From Candidatus Faecivicinus avistercoris (GTDB lineage: Bacteria; Bacillota; Clostridia; Christensenellales; Aristaeellaceae), in contig DVJL01000118.1 in NCBI GenBank assembly GCA_018716805.1, forward strand, positions 1 to 35,251: a stretch of 35,251 nt of DNA, written 5' to 3'. Below the pieces are notes generated by a model. That model had not been told where the DNA came from and made no database searches. It worked only from the letters and a program-made list of their open reading frames with translations. Made by a program: the position numbers and the translations under genes. Of this stretch, positions 27,218 through 35,251 are shown piece by piece. Position 1 is the stretch's first letter. The number at the start of each line of letters is the position of its first letter.

Positions 27218-27252
27218 GGAGCCCGCTCAGCCCGGCCGGCTGGGCGGGCTCC
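27218..27252. other. Strong GC hairpin without U-tract
   Basis: GGAGCCCGCTCAGCC-CGGCC-GGCTGGGCGGGCTCC, 15-bp stem with one G-U. Confidence 0.7.
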
Positions 27253-27423
27253 GGCTGGCCTGCGTAGGGGTGTGCCGGCGCACCAGCGGCCGGTGCGGTT
27301 CTGCGGCTTGTCAATATTGCGTATAAGTGTTGGAAGGGGAAAGAATTGGTAGATGAAATGCGGTTTATTGCGCATATCATCGCGCATAAAATTGGATAAG
27401 ATCAATTATATATAAAAATATGG

Positions 27424-27452
27424 TTAACAAAATGTGCCAAAACAGGTATAAT
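27424..27452 (+). promoter_or_regulatory. Promoter of operon 3
   Basis: TTAACA - 17 bp - TATAAT in an AT-rich patch. Confidence 0.75.
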
Positions 27453-27507
27453 GTAAAAAGATATACGGGGGAGGGCAATTGACTTTCGCCGCAGGACCGA
27501 CTTTTGA

Positions 27508-28485
27508 ATGAAAGGACTGTTGTGCTTGAAGAAGAAAGCCGCTTCGATCATTCCACGGGACAGGGGGGTGCGCGATTTTATCGTCCGCCGCCGCATCAAT
27601 CGAAACTGGCAGCTGTACGTCATGCTGATTCCGGTGGCTGCATTTTTTGTGGTGTTCTGCTACATGCCGATGTACGGCATTGTCCTGGCGTTCAAGGACT
27701 ACCGCGCGATGCGCGGCATCATGGGCAGTCCATGGGCGGAGCCGCTGACGAAATATTTTGTGCAGTTTTTCAATTCCCCCTATTTCGAGCGCGTGGTTGG
27801 AAATACGATTCTGTTGAGCCTTGAATCGCTGATCTTCAATTTTCCGCTGCCGATTCTGCTGGCGCTGAGCATCAACGAGGTTCGGTCGGTCAAATATAAA
27901 AAATTCGTTCAAAACATCACCTATGCGCCGCATTTCCTGTCGGTATTGGTGCTGGTGGGCGTGATCCGCGCGTTCTGCAACACCGATTACGGCATTGTCA
28001 ATATCATCATCCGCAAGCTCGGCGGCGAGGGATACAACTGGCTGCAGCGCGCGGACATGTTCCGGCCGCTCTATATCGGCTCGAATATTTGGCAGAACAT
28101 CGGCTGGGATTCCATCATTTACATCGCCGCGCTGGCGGGAATCGATCCGCAGCTGCACGAGGCGGCCATGATGGATGGCGCCAACCGGCTGCAGCGCATC
28201 TGGCACATCAACCTGCCGGGTATCCTGCCGACGATGGTCATCCTGCTGATCCTGAATTCCGGCCAGATCATGAACGTCGGCTTTGAGAAGGTCTATCTGA
28301 TGCAGAACGACCTGAACCTCTCGACTTCGGACGTCATCGCGACGTATTCCTACCGGATCGGCATCGAGACGGCGCAGTACAGCCTGTCGACCGCCATCGG
28401 CCTGTTCAATTCCGTGATTAACTGCGTTCTGCTTTTGATCGTGAACACGTGTTCCCGGAAGCTGAGCGAGACCAGCCTGTGGTGA
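27508..28485 (+). CDS. ABC transporter permease (LplB/YteP-like)
   Basis: NWQLYVMLIPVAAFFVVFCYMPMYGIVLAFKDYRAMRGI; EAAMMDGANRLQRIWHINLPGILPT. Start uncertain; TTG at 27526 has the better-spaced AAAGGA. Confidence 0.9.
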   Translation: MKGLLCLKKKAASIIPRDRGVRDFIVRRRINRNWQLYVMLIPVAAFFVVFCYMPMYGIVLAFKDYRAMRGIMGSPWAEPLTKYFVQFFNSPYFERVVGNTILLSLESLIFNFPLPILLALSINEVRSVKYKKFVQNITYAPHFLSVLVLVGVIRAFCNTDYGIVNIIIRKLGGEGYNWLQRADMFRPLYIGSNIWQNIGWDSIIYIAALAGIDPQLHEAAMMDGANRLQRIWHINLPGILPTMVILLILNSGQIMNVGFEKVYLMQNDLNLSTSDVIATYSYRIGIETAQYSLSTAIGLFNSVINCVLLLIVNTCSRKLSETSLW

Positions 28486-28497
28486 GGAGGGGAGCGC

Positions 28498-29403
28498 ATG
28501 GCAAAGGCGAACACCCATTCCCGCATGAGCCTCGGGGACCGGATCTTCGATTCGATCAACGTCGTTCTGCTCGGGCTCTTGGCGTTGATTATCATCTATC
28601 CGCTGGTGTATGTGCTCAGCGCATCGTTCAGCGATCCCGTCTCCGTCGCGTCGGGGGACATGATCCTCTGGCCGGTCAACCTGACGCTTGAGAATTATGA
28701 GGAGGTCTTCAAGAATCAGAGCATCATCACCGGCTATCGCAATTCGCTGATCATCCTCGTGTCGGGCACGGCGCTGAATCTGGTCATGACCGTGCTTGCG
28801 GCGTTTCCGATGTCGCGGCGCGACCTGTGGGGCCGCAACGTGATGATGAAGCTGATGACGTTCACCATGTTCTTCTCCGGCGGCTTGATCCCGACCTACC
28901 TGCTGATCACCCGCACGCTGGGGCTGATGAACAGCTGGCTGGCGCTGATCCTGCCGGGCGCGATCTCCGTGTACAACATGATCATCATGCGCACCTACTT
29001 TCAGACGTCGATCCCCTATGAATTGCAGGAGGCGGCGGACATCGACGGCTGCTCGCCCTTCGGCGTGCTGATCCGCATCATCCTGCCGCTCTCCGGCCCG
29101 ATCCTCGCGGTCATCGGCCTGTACTACGGCGTGGGCCACTGGAACAGCTATTTCTCCGCGCTTCTGTACATCAACCGCGAGGAGCTTCAGCCGCTGCAGC
29201 TCTATCTGCGCAGGGTGCTCACCCTCAATTCCAACCAGAGCCTGCTGAGCACGGGAAGCGACGAGGCCGCGCGCCAGGCCATGCGCGCCGAGACGATCAA
29301 GTATGCGGTCATCGTGGTCTCGAGCGTGCCGATGCTGGTGATCTATCCGTTTGTTCAGAAGTTCTTCGTCAAAGGCGTCATGATCGGTGCGATTAAGGGA
29401 TAG
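28498..29403 (+). CDS. ABC transporter permease (YtcP-like)
   Basis: IYPLVYVLSASFSDPVSV, EAADIDGCSPFGVLIRIILPLSGP, FFVKGVMIGAIKG. Confidence 0.92.
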   Translation: MAKANTHSRMSLGDRIFDSINVVLLGLLALIIIYPLVYVLSASFSDPVSVASGDMILWPVNLTLENYEEVFKNQSIITGYRNSLIILVSGTALNLVMTVLAAFPMSRRDLWGRNVMMKLMTFTMFFSGGLIPTYLLITRTLGLMNSWLALILPGAISVYNMIIMRTYFQTSIPYELQEAADIDGCSPFGVLIRIILPLSGPILAVIGLYYGVGHWNSYFSALLYINREELQPLQLYLRRVLTLNSNQSLLSTGSDEAARQAMRAETIKYAVIVVSSVPMLVIYPFVQKFFVKGVMIGAIKG

Positions 29404-29424
29404 AAATCGCAAGCGGCGCCCACT

Positions 29425-29453
29425 GAAAGGGAGTCCTTTCCGCGGTGCGGAAA
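29425..29453 (+). promoter_or_regulatory. Two overlapping, mutually exclusive hairpins in the permease-SBP junction
   Basis: GAAAGG-GAGT-CCTTTC and TTTCCGC-GGT-GCGGAAA share TTTC (29437-29440). Confidence 0.5.
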
Positions 29454-29475
29454 AAATATCAAGGAGGTTGTATTC

Positions 29476-31068
29476 ATGAAGAGGTTCCTGGTTCTGTTGC
29501 TCGCTGTAATGCTCTGCCTGACTGCCAGCGGCATGGCCGAAGTTGCCCTCGAGGGCCTGCCCATCACCGATGAACCGATTACGCTGACCTGCGCTGTGCA
29601 GCAATCCCCCATCCAGGGCGATTTCAATGAGATGGTCATTCTGAAGGAATTCGCCGAAGAATCCAACGTCAACATTGAATTCCAGAACATCCCTTCGTCG
29701 GATCTGGAGACTCAGCTGAGCCTGATGCTCGCCAGCGCGGAGGTTCCGGACCTCCTGATGAAGATGAACGTGAGCGCAGCGACTCAGGCTACGTACGCCG
29801 CCGAGGGCATGTTCGTGGCGCTGTCGGACTATGAGGAATACATGCCGAACCTGATGAGCTGGTTTGAGGAGTACCCCACCGCCAAGGACGCCGTGACGAT
29901 GTCGGACGGCAAGATCTACGGCGCGCCGTACATCCTCGCGGGCGAGTCCATCCGCATGGGCGGCAAGATGTGGTTCAACACCGACCTGATGGAGAAGGTC
30001 GGCTATGACACCATTCCGACCACGACCGATGAGCTGCTCGAGTACTTCCGCGCGACGGCCGCCTACGACTACAACGAAAACGGCCAGGCCGACGAGATCG
30101 CGCTGTCTGCCGGCAGCATCGACGACGTCATGTACCTGTTCATGGGCTCCTACGGCCTGATGAACCGCGGCAGTTCCCACAGGGACGTCTATGTGGACGA
30201 CGACGGCGAGCTCCAGTACGCCTATTCCAGCGAGCGCTTCAAGGAAGAGCTGCGCTATCTGAATCAGATGTACACGGAAGGGCTGCTCGACCCGGACATC
30301 TTTACGATCGACTTCGCCCAGCTGATCGCCAAGTCGTCCACGGGCCGCGTGGGAACCTATATCTTCGTCAACAACTCTCCCGTCTCCAACACCGAATACG
30401 AGCAGTATACCCTCGGCTTTACCGAGCCGTTTGAGGGCCCGCAGGGCTACAAGACCTACGGCTACTACTCCATCCCGGCCAGCAGCAATGCGCAGTTCAT
30501 GATCACCTACCGCTGCGCGGAGAAGGGCGAGGACGCCGTCAAGGCGGCCGTGCGCTGGATGGACTACTGGTACTCTGAAGAGGGCATCATCCGCTACTTC
30601 ATGGGCGTCGAGGGCGTGACCTACGAAGAGGATGCGGATTCCCCCGGCGGACTGAAGCTGACCGACTACGTGCTCAGCAACCCCGATGGCATCTCCTTCG
30701 AGGAAGTGCTCGCGGAGTACGTCCCGTGGGCGGGCGGCGCGAACCCCTCCGTCGCGACGAACGAATACTTCAAGGGCGGCGAAACCTGGCCGGTCTGCCT
30801 GGCCGCGGCCGAGGGCCTGATCAACTACGTGCCGGAAATTGTCTGGCCGCCGTTCAGCAGCGTCTACTCCGCGGAGGACGCCACCGAGATGGCCTCCATC
30901 AAGACCGAGCAGGAGAACTACATGAAGGAATGGCGCGCCTACTTCATCACCGGCCAGCGCGACATCGACGCCGACTGGGATGAGTACGTCGCCGGTTACG
31001 ACGGCATGAACACCGCGCGCTACATGGAACTGTACCGCGCCGCGCGTGAGGCCATGGGCGTGGAATGA
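29476..31068 (+). CDS. Large ABC transporter solute-binding protein (LplA-like)
   Basis: Signal peptide MKRFLVLLLAVMLCLTASGMA; YDYNENGQADEIALSAGS; follows the permease pair; AAGGAGG RBS. Confidence 0.87.
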   Translation: MKRFLVLLLAVMLCLTASGMAEVALEGLPITDEPITLTCAVQQSPIQGDFNEMVILKEFAEESNVNIEFQNIPSSDLETQLSLMLASAEVPDLLMKMNVSAATQATYAAEGMFVALSDYEEYMPNLMSWFEEYPTAKDAVTMSDGKIYGAPYILAGESIRMGGKMWFNTDLMEKVGYDTIPTTTDELLEYFRATAAYDYNENGQADEIALSAGSIDDVMYLFMGSYGLMNRGSSHRDVYVDDDGELQYAYSSERFKEELRYLNQMYTEGLLDPDIFTIDFAQLIAKSSTGRVGTYIFVNNSPVSNTEYEQYTLGFTEPFEGPQGYKTYGYYSIPASSNAQFMITYRCAEKGEDAVKAAVRWMDYWYSEEGIIRYFMGVEGVTYEEDADSPGGLKLTDYVLSNPDGISFEEVLAEYVPWAGGANPSVATNEYFKGGETWPVCLAAAEGLINYVPEIVWPPFSSVYSAEDATEMASIKTEQENYMKEWRAYFITGQRDIDADWDEYVAGYDGMNTARYMELYRAAREAMGVE

Positions 31069-31102
31069 TTCCGCGAACAGCGCGCTTCAGTGCATCCATT
31101 TT

Positions 31103-31140
31103 CCCGAGGGGCTTTGCGAAATGCTCGCAGGCCCCTCGGG
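31103..31140 (+). other. Strong intra-operon stem-loop between the SBP gene and isomerase-like gene
   Basis: CCCGAGGGGC...TGCGA-AATGC-TCGCA...GCCCCTCGGG; no U-tract. Confidence 0.7.
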
Positions 31141-31174
31141 GTCTGACAAAAAACGAAAGGCAAGGAAATCGACT

Positions 31175-31999
31175 ATGAATGTGGGCATCAGTATTATTCA
31201 TCGCGGAGAGGGGATGGACCGCGCCTTTGCGGACGCCGCGGCGCAGGACTTCCATCACTGCCAGCTGATCAGCTGGGCGCCGGAGCTCTGGACGGACGAG
31301 GAGGCCGCGCGCATCCGGGCCGCCTCGCAGGAGCACGGCGTGGAGATCACGGCGTTCTGGTGCGGCTGGGTCGGGCCGAAGGCGTGGAATTTTATCGACG
31401 GCCCGGAGACGCTCGGCGTCGTGCCGGTCGCCTATCGCGCCGTGCGCATTCAAAATCTGCTCGACGGCGCGGCGTTTGCCCGGAAGCTCGGCGTTGCCGA
31501 CGTGGTCACGCACATGGGCTTCATCCCGGAGAACATGTCCGATCCCAACTATCCCGGCGTTCGTGCCGCGATCGCCAGCCTGGCGCAGGCGCTCAAGCGG
31601 GAAGGGCAGAACCTGCTGTTCGAGACGGGGCAGGAGACGCCGGTCGTGCTGCTTCGGCTGTTTGAGGACATCGGAACCGGCAACCTGTTCGTCAATCTCG
31701 ATCCCGCCAACCTGATCATGTACGGCAAGGCGAATCCCGTCGACGCGATGGACGTGTTCGGCGACTACGTCCGCGGCGTGCACGCCAAGGACGGCCGGTA
31801 TCCGACGAACGGCTCGCACCTCGGCGAGGAGGTCAAGGTCGGCACGGGGAAGGTCGATTTCCCCGCGCTGCTGCGCGCGCTGAAGGCGCACGGCTTCGAC
31901 GGCAGCCTGACCATCGAGCGCGAGATCTCCGGCGAACAGCAGCGCATCGACATCGCCGACACCCAGCGCTATCTCAACGGGCTGATCGAGGCGCTGTGA
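31175..31999 (+). CDS. Sugar phosphate isomerase/epimerase-like (AP endonuclease 2 family TIM barrel)
   Basis: VTHMGFIPENMSDPNY, LLFETGQE, FVNLDPANLIMYGKANP, GVHAKDGRYP, GTGKVDFPALLRALKAHGFDGSLTIERE. Confidence 0.87.
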   Translation: MNVGISIIHRGEGMDRAFADAAAQDFHHCQLISWAPELWTDEEAARIRAASQEHGVEITAFWCGWVGPKAWNFIDGPETLGVVPVAYRAVRIQNLLDGAAFARKLGVADVVTHMGFIPENMSDPNYPGVRAAIASLAQALKREGQNLLFETGQETPVVLLRLFEDIGTGNLFVNLDPANLIMYGKANPVDAMDVFGDYVRGVHAKDGRYPTNGSHLGEEVKVGTGKVDFPALLRALKAHGFDGSLTIEREISGEQQRIDIADTQRYLNGLIEAL

Positions 32000-32012
32000 G
32001 GAGGGAAGGCAT

Positions 32013-32990
32013 ATGCTGAAAGTTGGAATGATCGGAATGGGCGGCATCAGCCGCGCGCATCGCGGCGGATGGGCCAAGATCGACGAGGCCAGGGTCGTCG
32101 CCGTGTGCGACATCCGCCATGAAAACGCCGATGAGGCGGCCAAGGAGCTGGGCGCAAGGGCGTACTATGACTTTGACGCCATGCTCGCCGCCGAGGAGAT
32201 GGACATCCTCGACATCTGCCTGCCGACCTATCTGCACGCGGATTATGCCGTCAAGGCGCTCGAGCACGGCCTCCATGTGCTGATGGAGAAGCCAGTCTCG
32301 CTGAAGCGCGAGGACGTCGCGCGCGTCTATGGCGCGGCGAAGGCGGCGGGGAAGAACGTCATGGTCGCGCAGGTGCTGCGCTTCTGGCGCGAGTACACGG
32401 CGCTCAAGGAGGCGTACGACTCCGGGCGGTATGGCCGGCTGCTCAGCGGCCGGATGACCCGGCTCGGCAGCACGCCGAAGTGGAGCTGGGACGGATGGAT
32501 GCGCGATCCCGAGCGCAGCGGGCTGGTTCCCTTCGACCTGCACATTCACGACCTCGACTTCATGATCTACGCCTTTGGCGCGCCGGCGGGTGTGTCCTGC
32601 CATCGCGCGGGCAATGAGCGGCAGGATTACTTCGAGGCGATCTATCAGTATCCGGACTTCTTCGTCTCCGCCGAGGCCGCGTGGTTCGACTGCGATTACG
32701 CCTTCCAGAGCGCGTACCGCTTCCAGTTCGAGCGCGCCGTGATGGAGTATCAGGGCGGCAAGCTGACCATCTACCACCAGTCCGGCGAGCGGGAGACGCT
32801 CGCGGACGAGGCGGATGCGCCTGAAAACGGCATCAACCTCCCCAGCAGCAACGGCTATTACAACGAAATTCGCTATTTCGTGGATAGCGTGCTGGCGGGC
32901 AAGCCGTGCGACCGGGTCAAGCCCGAGGAGCTCGAGACGGTTCTCGATCTGATCGATTCGCTGACGCAGGATTCATCTGGAAATTCCTGA
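32013..32990 (+). CDS. Gfo/Idh/MocA-family oxidoreductase
   Basis: LKVGMIGMGGISRAHRGGW, VAVCDIRHENA, DILDICLPTYLHADYAVKALEHGLHVLMEKPVSL. Confidence 0.92.
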   Translation: MLKVGMIGMGGISRAHRGGWAKIDEARVVAVCDIRHENADEAAKELGARAYYDFDAMLAAEEMDILDICLPTYLHADYAVKALEHGLHVLMEKPVSLKREDVARVYGAAKAAGKNVMVAQVLRFWREYTALKEAYDSGRYGRLLSGRMTRLGSTPKWSWDGWMRDPERSGLVPFDLHIHDLDFMIYAFGAPAGVSCHRAGNERQDYFEAIYQYPDFFVSAEAAWFDCDYAFQSAYRFQFERAVMEYQGGKLTIYHQSGERETLADEADAPENGINLPSSNGYYNEIRYFVDSVLAGKPCDRVKPEELETVLDLIDSLTQDSSGNS

Positions 32991-33324
32991 AATTGCGCTC
33001 TCCGGGCGCTCTGGGCGTATTGCCGCGGTGGACGCCTGACTTCGCGCGGTCAGGCTCGCGAGAAATGGGTGGGCGGTTCTTCGGACTGCGGTCCTCCTTT
33101 TTAAGCGGTAGCCGCATATGGCGCGCTTTCGGACAATCAAACGAAAGCTGGCTCCGGAACGGATGCGGGTTTCAATCGCGCCGTTCCGGGGCGAATTGAA
33201 GTGCACGGCTCGCCGCCGTCCAAGGGGTTGACTGCGAGCGCCTGTTCGTCGGCCGGCTTGGGCTGGAATTCGCCTCCGCCGACGGCTGTGCGCAAAAGAT
33301 TTACAATTTTCTGCCCGGAGACTA

Positions 33325-33353
33325 TTGACAAACGGCGGCGGGACGTGTATAAT
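33325..33353 (+). promoter_or_regulatory. Consensus sigma-70 promoter of the tRNA gene
   Basis: TTGACA - 17 bp - TATAAT, ending 14 nt before the tRNA. Confidence 0.9.
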
Positions 33354-33367
33354 AATGGATGTTTCGC

Positions 33368-33444
33368 GGGGTTATAGCTCAGTTGGTTAGAGCGCCACGT
33401 TGACATCGTGGAGGTCATAGGTTCGAGCCCTACTAACCCCACCA
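33368..33444 (+). tRNA. tRNA-Val (anticodon GAC), CCA encoded
   Basis: Acceptor GGGGTTA/TAACCCC, D-arm GCTC/GAGC, anticodon stem CCACG-TTGACAT-CGTGG, T-arm with TTCGAGC, 3' ACCA. Confidence 0.95.
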
Positions 33445-33445
33445 T

Positions 33446-33477
33446 GCGGGCCGTTGTTTAAGCGGCTCGCTTTTTTT
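33446..33477 (+). terminator. Rho-independent terminator after tRNA-Val
   Basis: GCGGGCCG-TTGTTTAAG-CGGCTCGC (one G-U) then T7. Confidence 0.85.
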
Positions 33478-33483
33478 ATAGAC

Positions 33484-33512
33484 TTGACAACTCTGCTCGC
33501 GGCCGATACAAT
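33484..33512 (+). promoter_or_regulatory. Promoter of the Zn-PLPC-like/nitroreductase pair
   Basis: TTGACA - 17 bp - TACAAT. Confidence 0.8.
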
Positions 33513-33545
33513 AAAGGCAAGCGGATCTGGAAGGAAGTGGCGGAT

Positions 33546-34166
33546 ATGGCGCTGCCGATGGTGCATCTGCTGGCCGCGCGGCGGTGGGCGCAGGGGCATC
33601 CGGAGTATCTGGACAGCCCGGAATTTTATCTGGGCGCGATTTCGCCCGACGCGATCCACATCCGGGATCACGACGACAAGTCGCACAAGAACGCCGTCCA
33701 CCTGAACAACTGGATCAGCCCGCATCCGGAGGAGGTGCTCGCCTACTGGCGCGGGCACAATTCCCCGTTCGACATCGGCTACGGCGTGCACGTGCTGACC
33801 GACGGCCAGTGGGTGCCGCGCTACCGGCGGCTGGTGCCGCAGATCGTCTATCCGGACGGCCGCATCGATCAGAAGCGCTATTATGGCGATACGCTGCGCA
33901 CCGACGCGGAGCTGTACCGCGATTGCGGCGGCGAGGCGCTGTTCGGCATGATTTTGCGCGCGCAGGCGCCGGAGGATCATCCGCTTTTGACGTTCGACGA
34001 GCTGGATCAGTGGCGCAAGGGCAAGGCGGCGGAGTATCGGGCGATGCGCCCGGACGGCGAGCCCGCCGTGTACATCGGCCGCGGCTATGTGGAGCGCTTT
34101 CTGGCGGACTGCCAGGCGCTTTTGGAACAGACGTATCAGAACCATTTGAAGGAGGTTGGAATATGA
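33546..34166 (+). CDS. Zinc-dependent phospholipase C-like hydrolase
   Basis: MALPMVHLLAARRW, FYLGAISPDAIHIRD, SHKNAVHLNNW, GYGVHVLTD His/Asp-rich pattern; ATG at 33546 fits AGGAAG spacing better than GTG at 33537. Confidence 0.65.
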   Translation: MALPMVHLLAARRWAQGHPEYLDSPEFYLGAISPDAIHIRDHDDKSHKNAVHLNNWISPHPEEVLAYWRGHNSPFDIGYGVHVLTDGQWVPRYRRLVPQIVYPDGRIDQKRYYGDTLRTDAELYRDCGGEALFGMILRAQAPEDHPLLTFDELDQWRKGKAAEYRAMRPDGEPAVYIGRGYVERFLADCQALLEQTYQNHLKEVGI

Positions 34167-34711
34167 ACGAGGTGTTGAAGGCCATTCAGGACCGCAGGAG
34201 CACGCGCGGATTCAACGACGTACAGCTGACCGACGGCCAGCTTAAGGCGCTGATCGACGCCGCGCTGGCCGCGCCATCGGCGCGCAACAGCCAGATGTGG
34301 CACTTTTCGGTCGTGCAGAACCGGGAACTGCTGGACGAGTTCAGCCGCGATTTCGCGTCCCTGATGGCGAAGGACGCACCGGGTAGCGCCCCGGCTGCGG
34401 ACCGCCTGTTTTACCATGCGCCGACGGTGATCTTCATCTCGCGCCCTGCGGAGTGCGACAACAGCTTTGTCGAGGTCGACTGCGGCATCGCGTGCGAGAA
34501 CATCGCGCTGGCGGCGCAGGGGCTGGGGCTGGGCAGCGTCATCGTCGGCCTGCCGAAGAAGGTATTCCTGTCCGACCGCGGCGCGCATTACTGTGCGAAG
34601 TTCGGCTTTCCGGAGGGCTATTGCTTCTCCATCGCCATCGCCATCGGCAACAACACGGTGACCAAGGAGGCCCATCCGATCGGCGAGGGCAAGGTCAACC
34701 TCGTCCTGTGA
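34163..34711 (+). CDS. Nitroreductase family protein
   Basis: IQDRRSTRGFNDVQLTDGQLKALIDAALAAPSARNSQMWHF; DCGIACENIALAAQGLGLGSV. Confidence 0.9.
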   Translation: MNEVLKAIQDRRSTRGFNDVQLTDGQLKALIDAALAAPSARNSQMWHFSVVQNRELLDEFSRDFASLMAKDAPGSAPAADRLFYHAPTVIFISRPAECDNSFVEVDCGIACENIALAAQGLGLGSVIVGLPKKVFLSDRGAHYCAKFGFPEGYCFSIAIAIGNNTVTKEAHPIGEGKVNLVL

Positions 34712-34733
34712 GCGAAGGACGGCTTCGATATGC

Positions 34734-34770
34734 AGGCCCGGAGTGCGCAGACGCGCTCTTCGGGCCTTTT
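34734..34770 (+). terminator. Rho-independent terminator after nitroreductase
   Basis: AGGCCCGGAGTGCGC-AGAC-GCGCTCTTCGGGCCT long stem then TTTT. Confidence 0.75.
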
Positions 34771-34815
34771 GCCGCCTTGCGGGCCGAAGCGTTTGGCCTG
34801 GACGGAGCGGACAGG

Positions 34816-35251
34816 TCAGCTGTCCTGCGAGTCGCCCGCATCCGGGTAGGTGTGCGAAATCCCGTTTGCCGCGGCGTACTCCGCCGCATAGGAATCGCGA
34901 TTTACGGTCAGCGTGAAGTTGCGGGCACATCTGGAAAAAGCGTCTTCACCGATGGAAGTGACGCTGTCGGGAATGGTGATGGTGGTCAGGCTGTTGCAAC
35001 CGGCAAACGCGCTTTCGCCGATGGAGGTAACGCTGTCAGGCAGGATGACACTGGTGAGGTTGTAGCAAGAGTAAAATGCATAATTGCCGATGGAGGTAAC
35101 ACCGTCGGAAATGGTAACGCTGGTCAGGCTGCTGCAATGGTCAAACGCACTTTCTCCGATGGAGGCGATGCTGCTGGGAATGGTGATGCTGGTCAAGCCG
35201 CCACAACCGTAAAACGCACTTTCTCCGATGGAGGTGACGCTGTCGGGGATG
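34816..35251 (-). CDS. BspA-like leucine-rich-repeat protein, C-terminal part (gene runs off the window)
   Basis: Repeats of the type ITIPDSVTSIGESAFAGCNSLTT, 23-residue period; frame stays open to the window end. Confidence 0.9.
   Translation of the reverse strand, partial: IPDSVTSIGESAFYGCGGLTSITIPSSIASIGESAFDHCSSLTSVTISDGVTSIGNYAFYSCYNLTSVILPDSVTSIGESAFAGCNSLTTITIPDSVTSIGEDAFSRCARNFTLTVNRDSYAAEYAAANGISHTYPDAGDSQDS
34951..35251. repeat. 69-bp in-frame coding repeats of the LRR protein
   Basis: CCGATGGARGTRACGCTGTCRGG-type motif recurring about every 69 bp. Confidence 0.8.

Noticed and set aside
25347-27380. 677-aa minus-strand ORF
   Set aside because: Antisense to the SBP gene, no domain signature, would need to read through the operon terminator region.
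27424-30180. 918-aa antisense ORF, the longest in the window
   Set aside because: Lies opposite two clear permease genes and an SBP gene; His/Arg/Gln/Val-rich composition typical of antisense frames of high-GC genes; no recognisable domain.
33001-33115. Terminator after the Gfo/Idh gene (GGAC-TGCG-GTCC then TCCTTTTT; GCCTGAC/GTCAGGC)
   Set aside because: Stems too short or lacking an adjacent U-tract to call with confidence.
33368-33480. Integrated mobile element at tRNA-Val
   Set aside because: No integrase, transposase or direct repeat of the tRNA 3' end seen in the window.

Overview
High-GC bacterial chromosomal segment, probably Firmicutes/Clostridia-like (my inference from gene content). 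Left part (115-8960, +): a complete chorismate-to-Phe/Tyr operon: DAHP synthase, prephenate dehydrogenase, aroB, aroA, aroC, chorismate mutase-prephenate dehydratase, an aroE-aroK fusion, and aroQ. Middle part (9.2-13.5 kb): XRE regulators, a GNAT acetyltransferase, a NUDIX hydrolase and an amidohydrolase. Right part (13.6-33 kb): three ATPase-less CUT1-type ABC importer operons. The first is framed by a split YesM/YesN-type two-component system. The second is divergent from a LacI regulator and carries a beta-propeller glycosidase-like protein plus an HpcH/HpaI aldolase. The third carries a sugar-isomerase-like TIM barrel and a Gfo/Idh oxidoreductase. Next come tRNA-Val(GAC), a Zn-PLPC-like protein, a nitroreductase, and the C-terminal part of a BspA-like leucine-rich-repeat protein that runs off the window. 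The least explained signals are: (a) a hairpin-forming 41-43 bp tandem repeat (5 units) between aroA and aroC with a probable dispersed relative near 19.68 kb, a second ~65-70 bp tandem repeat between aroB and aroA, and a ~65-70 aa low-complexity in-frame insertion inside AroA; (b) the LacI / beta-propeller / aldolase / ABC locus of unknown substrate, with a back-to-back promoter region carrying four TGAAAt repeats; (c) several strong non-terminator hairpins at operon gene junctions. Nothing was searched against databases; all family calls are from motif recognition.
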